Shown piece by piece: positions 1 to 11,606 of a stretch of DNA of 64,000 nt. Position 1 is the first letter of the stretch, and each line of letters opens with the position of its first letter. Source of the stretch: Bryoerythrophyllum caledonicum (taxonomy: Eukaryota > Streptophyta > Bryopsida > Pottiales > Pottiaceae); contig OZ020525.1 of assembly GCA_963971425.1 (NCBI GenBank), positions 15,320,187 through 15,384,186 on the forward strand. Reading direction: 5' to 3'. Under the pieces are notes generated by a model, which saw only the letters and a program-made list of their open reading frames with translations, was not told the origin of the DNA and did not search any database. Made by a program: the position numbers and the translations under genes.

Positions 1-45
1 ATGTCACAGTAGACGTCCATCCAGACGTCTGTTCCAACATCCTCT

Positions 46-195
46 TTGCCTACGTGGCAGCTGATTTCAACCTTGCCTACGTGGCACAAACATTTTAAAA
101 AGAATCCAATTTCTACCTTGCCTACGTGGCTCAAACATGTTTTTTGTGATGTCAGTAAGGACATCCATGTTTTTTGTGATGTCAGTAACGACATC
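46..195. repeat. Short tandem repeats at window start
   Basis: Two small repeats lie next to each other. The 13-mer TTGCCTACGTGGC occurs three times, at 46, 73 and 118. A 30-bp unit occurs twice in tandem, at 136-165 and 166-195, with one mismatch. The surrounding bases (1-30 and about 340-400) contain GACGTCC/GACGTCT words like those in the ends of the hAT-type element at 48.6-56.3 kb, so this may be the edge of a related element. There is no credible coding sequence in 1-600. Confidence 0.6.
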
Positions 196-619
196 CACGT
201 TTTTATTTTTGTAGGGGTCAGCCCATCTCCACTGTGTTTTAACCGTTGGGCAATGTTTTACGGGAGGTTGCAGTAACAATCTCGAAGTTACTCACAGTGA
301 AGCTGAAACCCCCCTGCCGACGTGGCATTGTCACCTTTCTGAGGACGTTGTCTAAAACATGACTATGTTCACTAGGACGTCCCGCAAAACAAATACGTTT
401 ATGCTAACATCTCTGCGTTTTTCCGCCAATTTTTCCATGTTTGGTGCAACATCGACCAGAATCCGAGAGCCCAAGGCTCGGCCCGTTCGCACAAACATGT
501 TTTGAAAAACATACTTGATCACAGCTAACGTCACAAAAATCACAGGTTTCTTATAGTGTTATTATTTTGATGGTGTATGCATAGTACTTGTCGAGTGGAT
601 GGCTTGATCCTAGGTTTGT

Positions 620-3600
620 TTATTAATTTTGGTAGCAGAGTGGGTTTTTCATATGGTATCCATTCTGCTTCAAATAATGCAATGATGTGAGAATTGGAGA
701 ATGACCTAGGTGTGGGTTAAAGTTTTGGTACCAATTTATCGTGTGGTGTGATAATAAGAGTGGAGGTATATTTTGGATCATTTTAGGCTGCAAGTCTTGC
801 CCAACATGTTTCTTCTTTATTGTGAAGGTGTGCAATACCATTTCCAATCCATTTGTGGTCAAAGGTGTTTCCTACTAAGCTGGAAATTTTGTCTCTTTTA
901 AAGGGTGAATAAAATTTAGTGAGTTGGATGGGAGTATGTGACGGGGGATGAAAAATACGAGTGTTGGATGTTAAATACTAAGATTATTGAGTTTAGAATC
1001 GGTGTGGGTAATGTGTATTGTGCAAGTTTGAAGGGGTCATTTTTGGGATGCGGTATTTATATCTTTGGTATAGCCAAACTATTTCAGTTTCAAATGGTTG
1101 GATTATTGGCTCTAGGTTAGTGGAAGTTTGTAATTTGATATGGTATTGGTTCCATAGCCATTGGAGTCTAGTGACGGGAATAGAGATTAGATGTCTTTCA
1201 TTATCTTTGCATATGTGCATGGTCATCAATAATTCTAATTGTATTGTTTGATGTGAGAATGTCTTTTTTGGAGTTGCATTCGGTTGTGTGGATGTTGAGG
1301 AGGGGAATGATTATGGGTGGGATAACGTATATTGAGTCACAAAAATGCTCTCGAGGATGATGTGCTTGAATGATTTCTAAGTAGAATTTGTTTTGGATGT
1401 TTCGGTCATGCCATGGAAAGAGGTTCCCTTGAGGTAACCATTTGTTGTAGGTATTGTTATTGTGTTGCCATTGGCATAAATATTTTGTGACATTCCTTAT
1501 AGTTTTGTTTGAGTCAGTAGGTTTTCTATGTTTATGGTCAATAATGAGGTTTATGGGATATGTGGATGGGTTTTTTAGGATGCGTCTTGGGAGAGGGGGA
1601 AGAAACGAATGCGATGGGGGGGATGAATTGGCGAGGAGTTGATTCTGGGATGGATGTTATTGTTGGTTGTGACATATGCATTTCTAAGTGTGTACGAGTT
1701 TGGGTGTGTAGGGCATGGTGAGGCGCATGTATTAGAGCATTAAAGGTAGCAAAATAGTTGTTGAGCAATATTAAGAACGCTTTTTACTACTTTGGATGGT
1801 GTGGCATGAAATGATTTGAAGTTGTTTTGGTTCATAATGTGTGTTCCATTTGGTAACGTAATTTGTTTTAAGTCAGTAATATTTACTGAAATAAGTTTTT
1901 GTGAGAGTTTTTGGTAGAAACGTTGATTAATTCTTCCGCCATTTAAGGTTTTTTGTAGCCACATTTGTTCCAAAGGTGAAGGTTCTCAGTGAAATCCGTG
2001 AGTGTGCTTTTTAGGTAATTTTTGCTTTGTTTTTTAGTAGAAAATGTTGGGGTGATTGGTGATCTTATGCAATTGGTTTTATTTATTCAAGGATTTTTTT
2101 TTAGCACCACCATATTTGGCAAGGATAAAGTGGATGAGTCCCTTATAAATCTTTCCAAGTCTACCTTTGTCGTTGAGTGTGTTTTGAAGTTGTTCCTATA
2201 TACATCAAAGGTAAGCATTTTTAAGGAAAAAAGCTTCTAATCCAAATAAATTTTGAAGGAGTTGGTTTATAACATTTGGCATGCATTTGAGGAGGTCACA
2301 AATGGATATTTTTATGGCTATGATTTTTTGTCTAGTTTTTTGATAGTGGGCATAGAATATGGGACTGCATAGAAACTGTATGCTACCCCGGGTCTAAGTA
2401 TGGTGTCTACCATTATTATTTTTTCTTTCATACTGACCGGGCATGTTATTAGTTCTTTGCATTGTTTAGTACGTTTTGTGGTAGTGGTGTGAATTTGTAT
2501 CTTCCATTTTAGTGAGGGGGCAAGGTTTGTACCAAGGTACACTTATGGTTTGTTTTGATGTGGTATAGGGATGGATTGGTTACGGTATTTTTAGTTGGCG
2601 GTTTGCATAAGTGCTTTGAATGCGGCGGGGTTCATTTTGGATTTGTTTGGACATCCCGTGGCGGCACATTTTTGGGTGCCAACATCCATACATGACCAAT
2701 CGCAAAATTTGTCAATTTTATTGAGTTGGATTTGTAATGATTTGAGTTTACCGGCTATGGCAACAAGGTCATCGCCACAGGTGCCTCAGTTAATGGCGAC
2801 TTGTGATGTTTCAAAGTTGTATCCGATATTTCTCTATTGCATCCATCTTAGTAGTGGCTCTAAGAATATAATGAATAGATATGGGCTTAAGGTATCAACT
2901 TGTATGGTTTTGCGTTGTATGGGGATGAGGCAGGTTGACCTGAAATATTCTCCAACGTATGAGATGGAGTGTGAGTAGATGTTTCATATTAGTGCGACTG
3001 CGTCTCTGGGATATCCGTGGTCAGACATTATTGCTAGTAATCTTGCATGGACAATGGAGCCAAATGCATTATCAAAATAAATATATAAAATATATATGTC
3101 TTGGTTTGTAATCGTGCGTCTTCAAGTGCGGTTATTATGATTTGGAGTTGTCTAGCGGTACTTCTTTCTGCATGAAAGCCTTCTTGGATGTCGCGTAAGA
3201 CTTGGTGTTTTTCTCCATATGAGGATAATATGGATGTGAATGTGCTTGTGAATAGTCTATAGATAATGTTGGCTAAGGCAATTGGTCTCTGGTTGGAAGC
3301 ATTGACGGTCACCTTTTTTATATAGTGATACTGTAAAATTGATTTTCCATGAGGATTTGTTTTTGTTTGTAGCAATGAGAGAAGAATAGGGAGAGAAGTT
3401 TGTGGAATCTTGGCACCATAAGTCTTAATATGGAGTTTAGAATGGGGTCTCACCTTAGGGCTTTGTTGTTTCCTAGATTTTTGAGACATTTATCGTATGT
3501 CGCTCATTTAAAGTAGGTGTGTAGTGGAATTTGTGGTTCACCACGTTTATCTATAGTGAAGCGGTCAAGGTCATGCCATGGGTATTGTCTTACAGCACAT

Positions 3601-4880
3601 GTACATGCAGGTGGGTGGTCTGGTAAGTAGTTGCATGTGCATACGATAAATCTGTAATTTTTTGTTTGTTGGTTACATATCTCATTTGGGATGTCTTCAA
3701 AGCTAGCTAAGATACTATTATGTTGATTGGTGATACAGTCTAGCGATGGAGTTTCATTGTTTTTTAAAGACTCTTGTGTTAATTTTCTTTGGGCTAGTTT
3801 CATATAATTGTCTGTATTTAGAGATGGATTTTCTAATATTTTCTTTGGTGTACTAGTTAGTTATTTTCGTGGCTTATTTGTTGGCCTCTTTTGCTATTAC
3901 TGCAATATCATGTAACTATTCATTTGGTGATGTTTAGGAAGGTAGTGGAGGTGAGATTTGTGTCTGTTGAAGGGTTTGTATTTCTTGGCAAATGGGGTGA
4001 GTGAACCATTGTAGGTTGTTCTTAACATTTGAATTGTTTTGTGAATGGTATGGTTGGTGGTTAAGTGTTGTTTCCACTTTTTTGAGAGTTTTCGTGGTAG
4101 ATAACCTCCTTGTTTGGGTGCTTTGGTTGTTTGTTGAGGTATGGATGGAGCTTTACAAGTTTTTTCTGAGTGTTGGAGATATCATTTATTAGTGTGTCTA
4201 GGATGTTGCAGGCTTCAAGCCATTGATTTTGAGAGAGTTGGTCATTGTTTTTTAGACAATTAATGAGGGAGTCTATTTGTATGGAATTTTCTTCAAAGAA
4301 CATTAAGTTAAAATTTGGAGCGTTAGTTTTTGGGATGGAGTTGAGTATTCGGGTATTTTCATTGTTTGGTATTGTGGGTGTTCCACTAATAAGTATGTTT
4401 TGTAGGATGTTTAATTAAATTGGTAAGTGGTCAGAGTTGAGACAAGCTCTTGTTTTTGTTGTGCATGTAAATTGTGCGTGGTTAAGGTTTGATATGTAAA
4501 AATTGTCTTTTAGGCTAAGGTTTTTATAATCATAGCCACCTTGTCTAGAGTATGTTGTATCTGTAGGAATGTATGTAAGGTTTAGGTTATCAATAAAATT
4601 GTTACCAATGATGGTCATTGGTTTGTGGTGGAGAGAAGTGGTTTCTATGCTATTTGCCAATTAATGTAATGTCTCTATTAAAGTCACCACATACTAAGTA
4701 GGTATGGTTAAGGTTGTTGTTAATTTGAGTGGTGATAGTCTTTTTAATGTCTGGAAGGAGTCTAATGTCATTTAGATGGGTTGGCATGTAAACATGAAAT
4801 ATTAGCCATGGTTGAAGGGGTTGGTTGTTGTGGACGTTTGAAACTGCCACAAGGTTACCTCTACCAAAAAAAATAGCTAA
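620..4880 (-). pseudogene. LINE ORF2, 3' part: endonuclease end, reverse transcriptase, C-terminal tail
   Basis: The translated minus strand shows the endonuclease block YLVCGDFNRDI at about 4703-4671, preceded by WLIFHVYMPTH. Reverse transcriptase signatures follow: NQRPIALANIIYRLF near 3300-3255, QEGFHAERSTARQLQ near 3180-3130, a degenerate IDFDNAFGSI-like block near 3070-3040, QGDTLSPYLFIIFLEPLLRW-like residues near 2900-2830, and GDDLVAIA near 2780-2755, where the tyrosine-alanine of the usual YADD is lost. The thumb-like block (YLGTNLAPSLKWK) is at 2540-2500. ORF pieces at 1973-1740, 1768-1538, 1229-993 and 862-623 continue the same protein. The enzyme would nick target DNA and copy the LINE RNA, but several stops and frameshifts exclude activity. 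Confidence 0.8.
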
Positions 4881-5969
4881 AATTGTGATTTTTAGTTCAG
4901 ATAACTAGCAAAGTAGTTAGTATTACATAGAAGTAGGTTGTATAGTAATTAGTGAAAGTAGGAGAATGCTTAATTAGTTAATTAGTGTTATAATGGTGAT
5001 AAAGTTGGGCCTTAAACAATCAAGTTTGGTGCTCGAAAAAACTTAAAGAGAGCGCCCGGAGGGGAGGATCACCGGGAAAGTCTCCGAGAGAAAGGCTCAA
5101 ATAACCATGTAGGGCTAAATTAGCTATCTAAGTTTTCATTAAGTAGATATACTATTTATTAGTTTTCTAGTCTAAGTGTTTAGATTTTCTCGTTTTAGCT
5201 TAGTGGTTGATAGAGTCATAAATTCTTATTTGAAAGAATAAGAAATATACTTTTATAAAAGTAAAAGAAAATAAAAAATAAAAAATAAAAAAATAAAATT
5301 ATATGTGTACGCCACCTGATATCCAAGCAGAACCCGGATATCGGCCGGTGTCGTGTAGAGAGGAGTGCGCTTTGAGAATACGCGAGGTATCTGGCTGCGA
5401 CTTCGTATAGTCTGCTACGGAGTTCTGTCAAATCTTGTGGTCTTCGGTCTTCAGCCTTCAGTCTTCAAACTCCTCCCCGTTGGCCTATCCTGTGGTGGCT
5501 CTAAAGGGTTAAGGGTAAAGGAGGGTGATAAGAAACCACGTCCTCGGACGGGTAAAACGGGACGGCCAGACCACAAGCTGAAACCGTCCGAAAGATTGGC
5601 TCTTAAAATTCAAACCCACGGTGACCAGCAAACGTGCCTCACCGGTGGGAACGACATAAACACGACCGTGTGGGCAATTAACCCCACTTCGCCGCAACAA
5701 ATTTTACAAGAACAGAATTGAAATACAACTAGCCTCCAAAGTTGGCTTGGAATCACAAAAAAAGAAATCGGACCACAAGCCACAACACACTTGTCTCCAT
5801 CTTCTCTTCTCTTCAAGCCTCAAGTCTTCAATTCTTCCATCCTTCAACTCCAAAGTCTTCAAGTGTTCAAAAACACTAAGAAACTCAAAAGAAGTGTTCA
5901 AAAACACAATGGAAAAGTTTTACCAAGGCTGTAACCTTCAAACAAGTGACACCGATGACTCAAAACTTC

Positions 5970-6600
5970 AAATACTAAGTGTAATAGCTCTCTAGAAAGC
6001 TAATTTAGACAACTAACACTCCTCCAAATTTCAAATCAATCTAAACTACTGTCCAAAAGTTATACGAGTTCAAATTTTTGCCCCTCCGGATATTCAATCG
6101 CTCATAACTTATTCTTCAAAACTCCAAATCTCAATTGTAATAACTTTTTGAAGAGCTATAACCATGGTTTACGCACCTTCCAATTCTAAAACAATTCTAA
6201 ACTACTGTCCAAAAGTTATGGACAATCAAAGTTCTGCCTATCCCTATTCATTCAGATCTCTATAATTTCTTGCTCACAACTCCAAATCTCAATTGTAATA
6301 TCTTTCTAAAAAGCTAAGATAGAAATGCACAGTCCCTCAAAATCTCAAATTAAATTGAGAACTACAGAAAAAGTTGTGGCTCCTCGAAACCTCTGCCCCT
6401 CAATGGATGGCCTCGGGTTTTCACAGAATTAAAACCTCAATAACTTTTTCTCTACAACTCCAAATTCAAAATTTAAAACGAGTATGGAAAGCTCTTGAAA
6501 CAAGGAACAAGATCACAAATTTTCAATTCCATATCATTCAAGCTCAACGAGTTACACACAGTCAAAGTTCTGCTCCAAAACCCTTGCTCTCTCACCCGCA
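5970..6600. repeat. Tandem array of about 160-bp units
   Basis: About four diverged units follow one another. The shared words AACTCCAAATCTCAATTGTA recur near 6120 and 6279 with a weaker copy near 6452, and CTAAACTACTGTCCAAAAG recurs near 6043 and 6201, giving a period of roughly 160-170 bp. The units are AT-rich and contain no conserved reading frame. A (CA)n microsatellite sits at the right edge (about 6598-6617). Confidence 0.7.
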
Positions 6601-6904
6601 CACACACACACACACTCACTAAGGAATCTCTTTTCCAACTTTTTCCCTCAAGTGGACGTGGGCACTCCAGCCCATATCACCCTACCTAAAGTACCCCACA
6701 AGGTACTTCATTACTTTCTTATCCTTTCCACTTTCAACCACATAAAATCCCCTAGTCATTTATTTATTGGAAGACTAAAAACTTAGACCTTCCAACCAAC
6801 AAGATAAGTAAAATAAAAAAAATAATTAATTAAAAAAAACTTATCGTAAGATAGCTGATGGTACGGACATATAAAGGTATTGATTCGCACAACCTGATCG
6901 CCAA

Positions 6905-6985
6905 GTCGTGGACTTGGTTGGCTAGAAATGTCGTGGTCAGTGGCCGCCGCCGGTCCGGGTTCGAACCCGATCGAGTCCGTTGAGT
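6905..6985 (+). repeat. tRNA-related sequence, possible SINE head
   Basis: GGTTCGAACCC at 6958-6968 is a perfect RNA polymerase III box B (tRNA T-arm). A partial box A (TGGCTAGAAATG) starts about 40 bases upstream at 6919, close to the normal tRNA spacing. I could not fold a full cloverleaf with a clear acceptor stem and anticodon, so a functional tRNA is unlikely. A tRNA-derived SINE promoter or a decayed tRNA is the better reading. Confidence 0.35.
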
Positions 6986-7276
6986 GGTTGGGCGGCCCAC
7001 GGCTTGGCTCGCTAGTGAGGCAGGAAAAATACCAGTCAACCCGCTACCTACCCCCCCTGAGCAGTGACAAGAACGGTGCAGCACCCACATGCTAACACTT
7101 GCCTAAATCCTCAAACCGTGGTTCTCACCACGACAAACCTTTTTACCTCATCTAACCGCTAGCTGTAATCAAAACATATCCACACTGGTAATAATATCTA
7201 CATGATGGAAGAATTTCCATCAGGACACCGGGTATAGGTATCACCCGGATACCGGCACTGCCTGGGTACCGGGACG

Positions 7277-7488
7277 ACCACGAACACCGTGAAGAGAAGA
7301 GGAGCACAACCACGAACACCGTGAGGAAACGAGGAGCACAACCACGAACACCGTGAGGAGAAGAGGAGCACATCGATGAGGGCGACGACCACGAACACCG
7401 TGAGGAGAAGAAGAACAACACATTTGCAACCCAGGGTTTGAATTTGCAACCTAGGGTTTGAGTTTGCAACCTAGGATTTGCAGAAGAT
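7277..7488. repeat. Two adjacent minisatellites
   Basis: ACCACGAACACCGTG is repeated at 7277, 7309, 7341 and 7388 within units of 32, 32 and 47 bp rich in GAGGAGAAGAGGAGCAC. Immediately after, a 20-bp unit of the form TTGCAACCTAGGGTTTGA is repeated three times (about 7430-7485). Open frames seen on either strand here are products of the repeats rather than genes. Confidence 0.75.
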
Positions 7489-8228
7489 TGTGGTGTAGGG
7501 GGGGTTTTAGGCACAACAAAGGTGGCGATTACTAGGCGTGGAGACGGTGCAAGGAGGTTCACAATTGCGGCGAGAAGATTCAGAGACTAAAACACGATTG
7601 CAAGGAGGTTGCACGTGCGACAAGGAGGTGACAAGAATATTGACAAGGTGATTCTTGTCAATTCATGGATTTTTTATGTTTGTACAACTTCCTCGTTGGT
7701 AAGATCTTTTCTCATTTTCCTTTTCCCGAGATGAATTCCGGTTGCTTTCTTTCCGGTCTAGAGAAAAATCTCCGAGTAGACTCTACTTAGACCTTGTACG
7801 TCATAGGATCTTGAATTCTTGTTACTTGTGTGTCTATTTTTTGTCCCATCATTTATTTTTCATTGTCCCGGCCTTGTGGCAAGTCTTCTCATGTGTTCTC
7901 CCTATTCTTCTCTTTATCTCAGTCTTGCCTAAATTTTCTGTCTTTTTCCTGGTCTCCCCGGTCTCCTGGAAAATCCCCTTAAAAAATTCTTATTCTCCTA
8001 AGTCATCTCTTTTGCTTGAAGTGGTTGATTGTTATGTTGTTTCGTTAGTTATGTTACTAGATATGTGAGATGCCTACATCCACATTAATCTAGAAAAGTA
8101 TTCCGAAGAAAGTACATCGGTTGCCTGGTATATTTATGTTTTTTGGGCTGGACCGGAAATTGTGATAACGTGGTAGGGTGATTGATGGAAGTGTAGGCTC
8201 ATCCCGAAGTTAGTCCATTTCAGACAAT

Positions 8229-9776
8229 ATGACTCCACCGAGGACATTAAAGCTTTCCAAGATTGATCCTAATAAGTGGGAGGCGACAGAGCAAGGAGGA
8301 GAATTGGACGAAGACCTCACCCAGATGGGTTGCATGAAATTATACGAGAAACCTTAGGTCTTCCAAAAGGGATATGCCACTGCAGAATTGCTACCTCCCA
8401 GGACACCCCGAGGACTTTACCAGGATAATCCTTGGACATGTACTACTAAAGTATGGCGTAAGGTATATTATTTTTAAGAAAAAGAGGGATGGATAATGGG
8501 GGTCAATCGCGAGTTGCTCGATAAGCACTTATCAAACTCCTACGATGTATCGTAAAGCTATCGGAGTGATCAATTCACAAACAATCAATTGAGGAGGGTG
8601 GTTGAGTTTTGAAATCCCTTCTTCCACCCCAATCAACGTGAAAGAATCACAACACGGTTAGCTACAATCTACATACAAGCATTAGAGAATTCTTTCCCAA
8701 ACAAGGGATTTTTGTTAGAAGAAGCAATTTTGCGACACCTCCGGGCAATTCAACAAGGTGGATGTTCCAAGACCTTCTTGACTCTATACCTCATGCATTT
8801 GTATGAGTATTATGACTATCTGGAATTGGAAGAAAAGAGAAGTTGGAGGCAAGGGATGGCTCCCCAGGACTATGCTCCCCGGGCCATTTCCCAACATATT
8901 GAGATACGATTGGCGCTACCAGAAAACCCACGGGAGGCGTCATCATCCCAGTCACTCTTGAACAAGGGTAGGTCATCTCAGTCTCACCGAGAAAAATCAC
9001 CACCCCGACCATCCCAGAATCTCACACTGGATGAAAACATAGCCAAACTCTCCTGGGATGTGACTCGGAATATCTAGTAGATGGAGATGGAGCTTCTAGA
9101 GGCAAGGAGTCTTCAGAGGGCTCTCTGGAAGCTATTTGGAGTATAAAACATCGGAGACATTTTAGCTGCAGCCCGAGAGGTCCGGGAACAGTTGACCAAG
9201 GTGAAGAAGGATCTCCGGACATTCCAAAAGGAACACCTTCACACGAAGGTCAAGGCAGAGAAGACTATGGTGGCATTAATCGAGCTGCTTGCTGGACAGA
9301 TGAATGTCACCATACCAATGCAAAACCAGAGCCCAATCCAGAAGAAGACAAGGTTTGTCTATACCAGTTCTCCTTCTTTAGCAGATGATGATCCACCCGC
9401 TTAATGTCCAACGAGTAGAGCCGATTCTCCATCTTCCAAGGAGTCGGGTGTGAAAGTCTGTAAGAGGCAACGAGGTCTTCCGGTCAATCCTCTCGGGAAG
9501 GAACCGATTGATCTTTCCTTCTCACGAACGGATTTATTGGTTGAGTCTCTGATAGCTATACTTGTTGATCGAGTGGAGACTTCTCATGTATCCGTGGATA
9601 CTCCCAATATACCAGTGGATACTTCCAATCTACTGGTAGACCTCCCGATTGAGACTTCTAACCTTTCGATGGATTCTCTTGATTATGTACCCGTGGATTC
9701 TCCCAATCTTCCAGTCAATCCTTCCTTGGATCTACCGGAAGATAAGTCCACTCTTCCGGATAAGTCTTTTGGATGA
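8229..9776 (+). pseudogene. Decayed 516-codon reading frame of an unrecognised protein
   Basis: From ATG 8229 one frame runs without any frameshift to TGA 9774-9776, interrupted by eight in-frame stops: TAG 8355, TAA 8475, TAA 8553, TGA 8610, TAG 9075, TAG 9078, TAA 9144 and TAA 9402. The conceptual protein of about 515 residues has a charged N-terminal half, a Ser/Pro-rich hinge (EASSSQSLLNKG), a likely coiled coil around residues 318-350 (QLTKVKKDLRTFQKEH), and a C-terminal third built of short PVD/N repeats (PNIPVDTSN, PVDSPNLPVN). I see no protease, zinc knuckle, reverse transcriptase or transposase motif. Given its location in an inserted element, a Gag-like or accessory element protein is a guess. 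It has no recognised family. Confidence 0.55.
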
Positions 9777-11082
9777 GCCTATGTTATATGTTATTGTGGA
9801 TTTATCTGGTCAGTTGATAGGATGTTACTAGGTGCGATAGATTAACGATAGGATGAGGTAGTGATGTCAATGGGGCCCCATTGTGTACTCGATGACTACC
9901 ACTTGAGTAATTTTTTTGGCTGCCTACTTTTGTTTAAGAATGTTTTATCGGTCTCGGACCGGGAGTCTTCCGGTTAACCACTCTAACCGATAATCCGCTG
10001 GTGACTAATCAACCCTCAATTCTAGGATCTAGATGCCGTTTTCTACCTTTAGTGGACCTAATTTTTGGAGGGTAGCTACTGATCTTTTTGTACTTAAGGG
10101 GCCTTTGGCTCTCGGTTTAAGTACTTTTATCTTTGTTGCTTTGCTTGTGTCTTGCCTTCATTGCAAATGTCTAGAGTCATTGTTGAGCTTGTGTGAGTAG
10201 AGAGGGAGGGAGTTGAGTCCTCTAAGTGGGTCTTTGCTAGGATGTACAAGGTTGTGGCTTGTTGAATGTTATGTGGTTGAATGTAAGCTAAGGCTTCCGG
10301 AGGGATTAGGATATCCAGGCTAGATGGTAGAATAAGATCCGGGATCTACTTCAAACCCTAAACTGGTTGGACCGGGATGAGTTGCTTACCGAATAGGATC
10401 CGGAAAGCCCACTGCTATTTATGATAGCATCCTTTAAGTAGAAAGGGTTTGGATTGGTGGGGAGGAGGGGTGACATCTCCTATCTTGGTACACCGGGAGA
10501 GATTCCGGCTAAGCCTGAGTCTGGAGTATTCCCGGTTTTCTACCCTTACAATGGATGAGATCCTTTAATCCCCGTGGAAAGTTATCTTGCTTATGTAAAT
10601 TACTTAGCACTAGATTGTTGTGATTCTTGAATCTTCGTTGTTTGATTCATTGGATGTGGTTGTAGTTGGAATCCAGATTTGCATGATCGATTTATCCAGA
10701 CTATTTTCCTGTAAATTGTGAAGGTCGGTGAAGTAGCTGCAACCTTTTAACTCTTTCATGGTGTAGAGTTAATATGTGGAGGTTTTGGCCTCTGGACTGT
10801 GAGAACGGAGGGCAGTGGCTATTTGGGCACTGTAAAAACTTGCCGGAAAACTACTTTGACGCTCAACAGAGTTTAAATTAAACAATTGTGGTTACTTGTT
10901 ACCGGCCACTAAGGTACGGGGGAAGCCATCCTCTCAGATGTGCTGAGGTATTGAGTATGAATTGTCCCTAGATTTAGAAAGTTTGACATACAATAAAAAT
11001 CCCTGGAAATGCTCTGGTTAGGTGGGCTCGCTTAAGGTTAATTTTGGTTAACTTTGGGAATTACAAACTAGTCGACTACGAC

Positions 11083-11542
11083 AATTGTTAATTTTTAGAA
11101 TCTATAAGTATAGAGATATATGCATTGGTGTGGGGATTTTAATAATGTTGTTTGAGAATGCATAGGATTTGTGTATTAGCGTAAGAAGACCACGATGGCC
11201 TGCTCTCTATAGGCGGCGTTGTTGGATACAATGTGTGAGTGCATGGATGTTGTTAAAGATAAGTTTATAATTTGGAAAATTTCTTTGTTTGTATTTTGTA
11301 GATTTAGTGGCTATGAGTTTGATTTCTTGAATGGCAATGATGGCCGGAGGAGTGTTTGTATATGTGATGAGGTTTTGGAGGCATGGGAGAGTAGTGTCTA
11401 GAGATGCGGTGTTCCATGTTAAGATATATGTGTTGATGTCTATGGTGTTTGTGTTCTGAGTTAGAGGAGGGATGTATGGGGGTGGTAGAGGCGGGTGTGT
11501 ATCTTCAGGTATGGGTTCAAAGCATCTCAGTATTTCTCTCAT
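11083..11542 (-). pseudogene. LINE ORF2, 5' part: N-terminal half of the endonuclease
   Basis: The minus-strand translation gives ILTWNTASLDT followed by AIIAIQEIKL, the first two blocks of exonuclease-endonuclease-phosphatase domains: N in the first, the metal-binding E in the second. The open frame stops at 11207. A frame shift later the domain resumes (GLLTLIHKSYAFSNNIIKI) and runs to about 11085, where homology breaks at the right edge of the 6.2-kb insertion. The matching downstream residues are found at 4880 and below. Start not defined; an ATG at 11542 is upstream of the domain. Confidence 0.7.
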
Positions 11543-11606
11543 TAGTTCATTTGGGAGAAATGGAAAGTGTAGTTGGATTATGTTTTGTGTTGGAGGTGGA
11601 TCTTGA

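Larger units (their letters stand above)
4896..11082. mobile_element. 6.2-kb insertion inside the minus-strand LINE, class uncertain
   Basis: The LINE endonuclease frame stops matching at about 11085 and resumes at about 4880. The two junctions share an imperfect direct repeat: AATTGTGATTTTTAG at 4881-4895 and AATTGTTAATTTTTAG at 11083-11098, as expected for a duplicated target site. Inside are about 160-bp tandem units (5970-6600), a tRNA-like box B (6958), minisatellites (7277-7488) and a decayed 516-codon reading frame (8229-9776). I found no long terminal repeats, no TG...CA ends, no poly(A) end and no reverse transcriptase, so whether this is a non-autonomous retroelement or something else stays open. 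9777-11082 holds no recognised coding sequence. Confidence 0.6.

Noticed and set aside
7152..7562. Minus-strand open frames of up to 136 codons with repeated SSPHGVRG-like words
   Set aside because: They are translations of the 32-bp minisatellite in its several frames.
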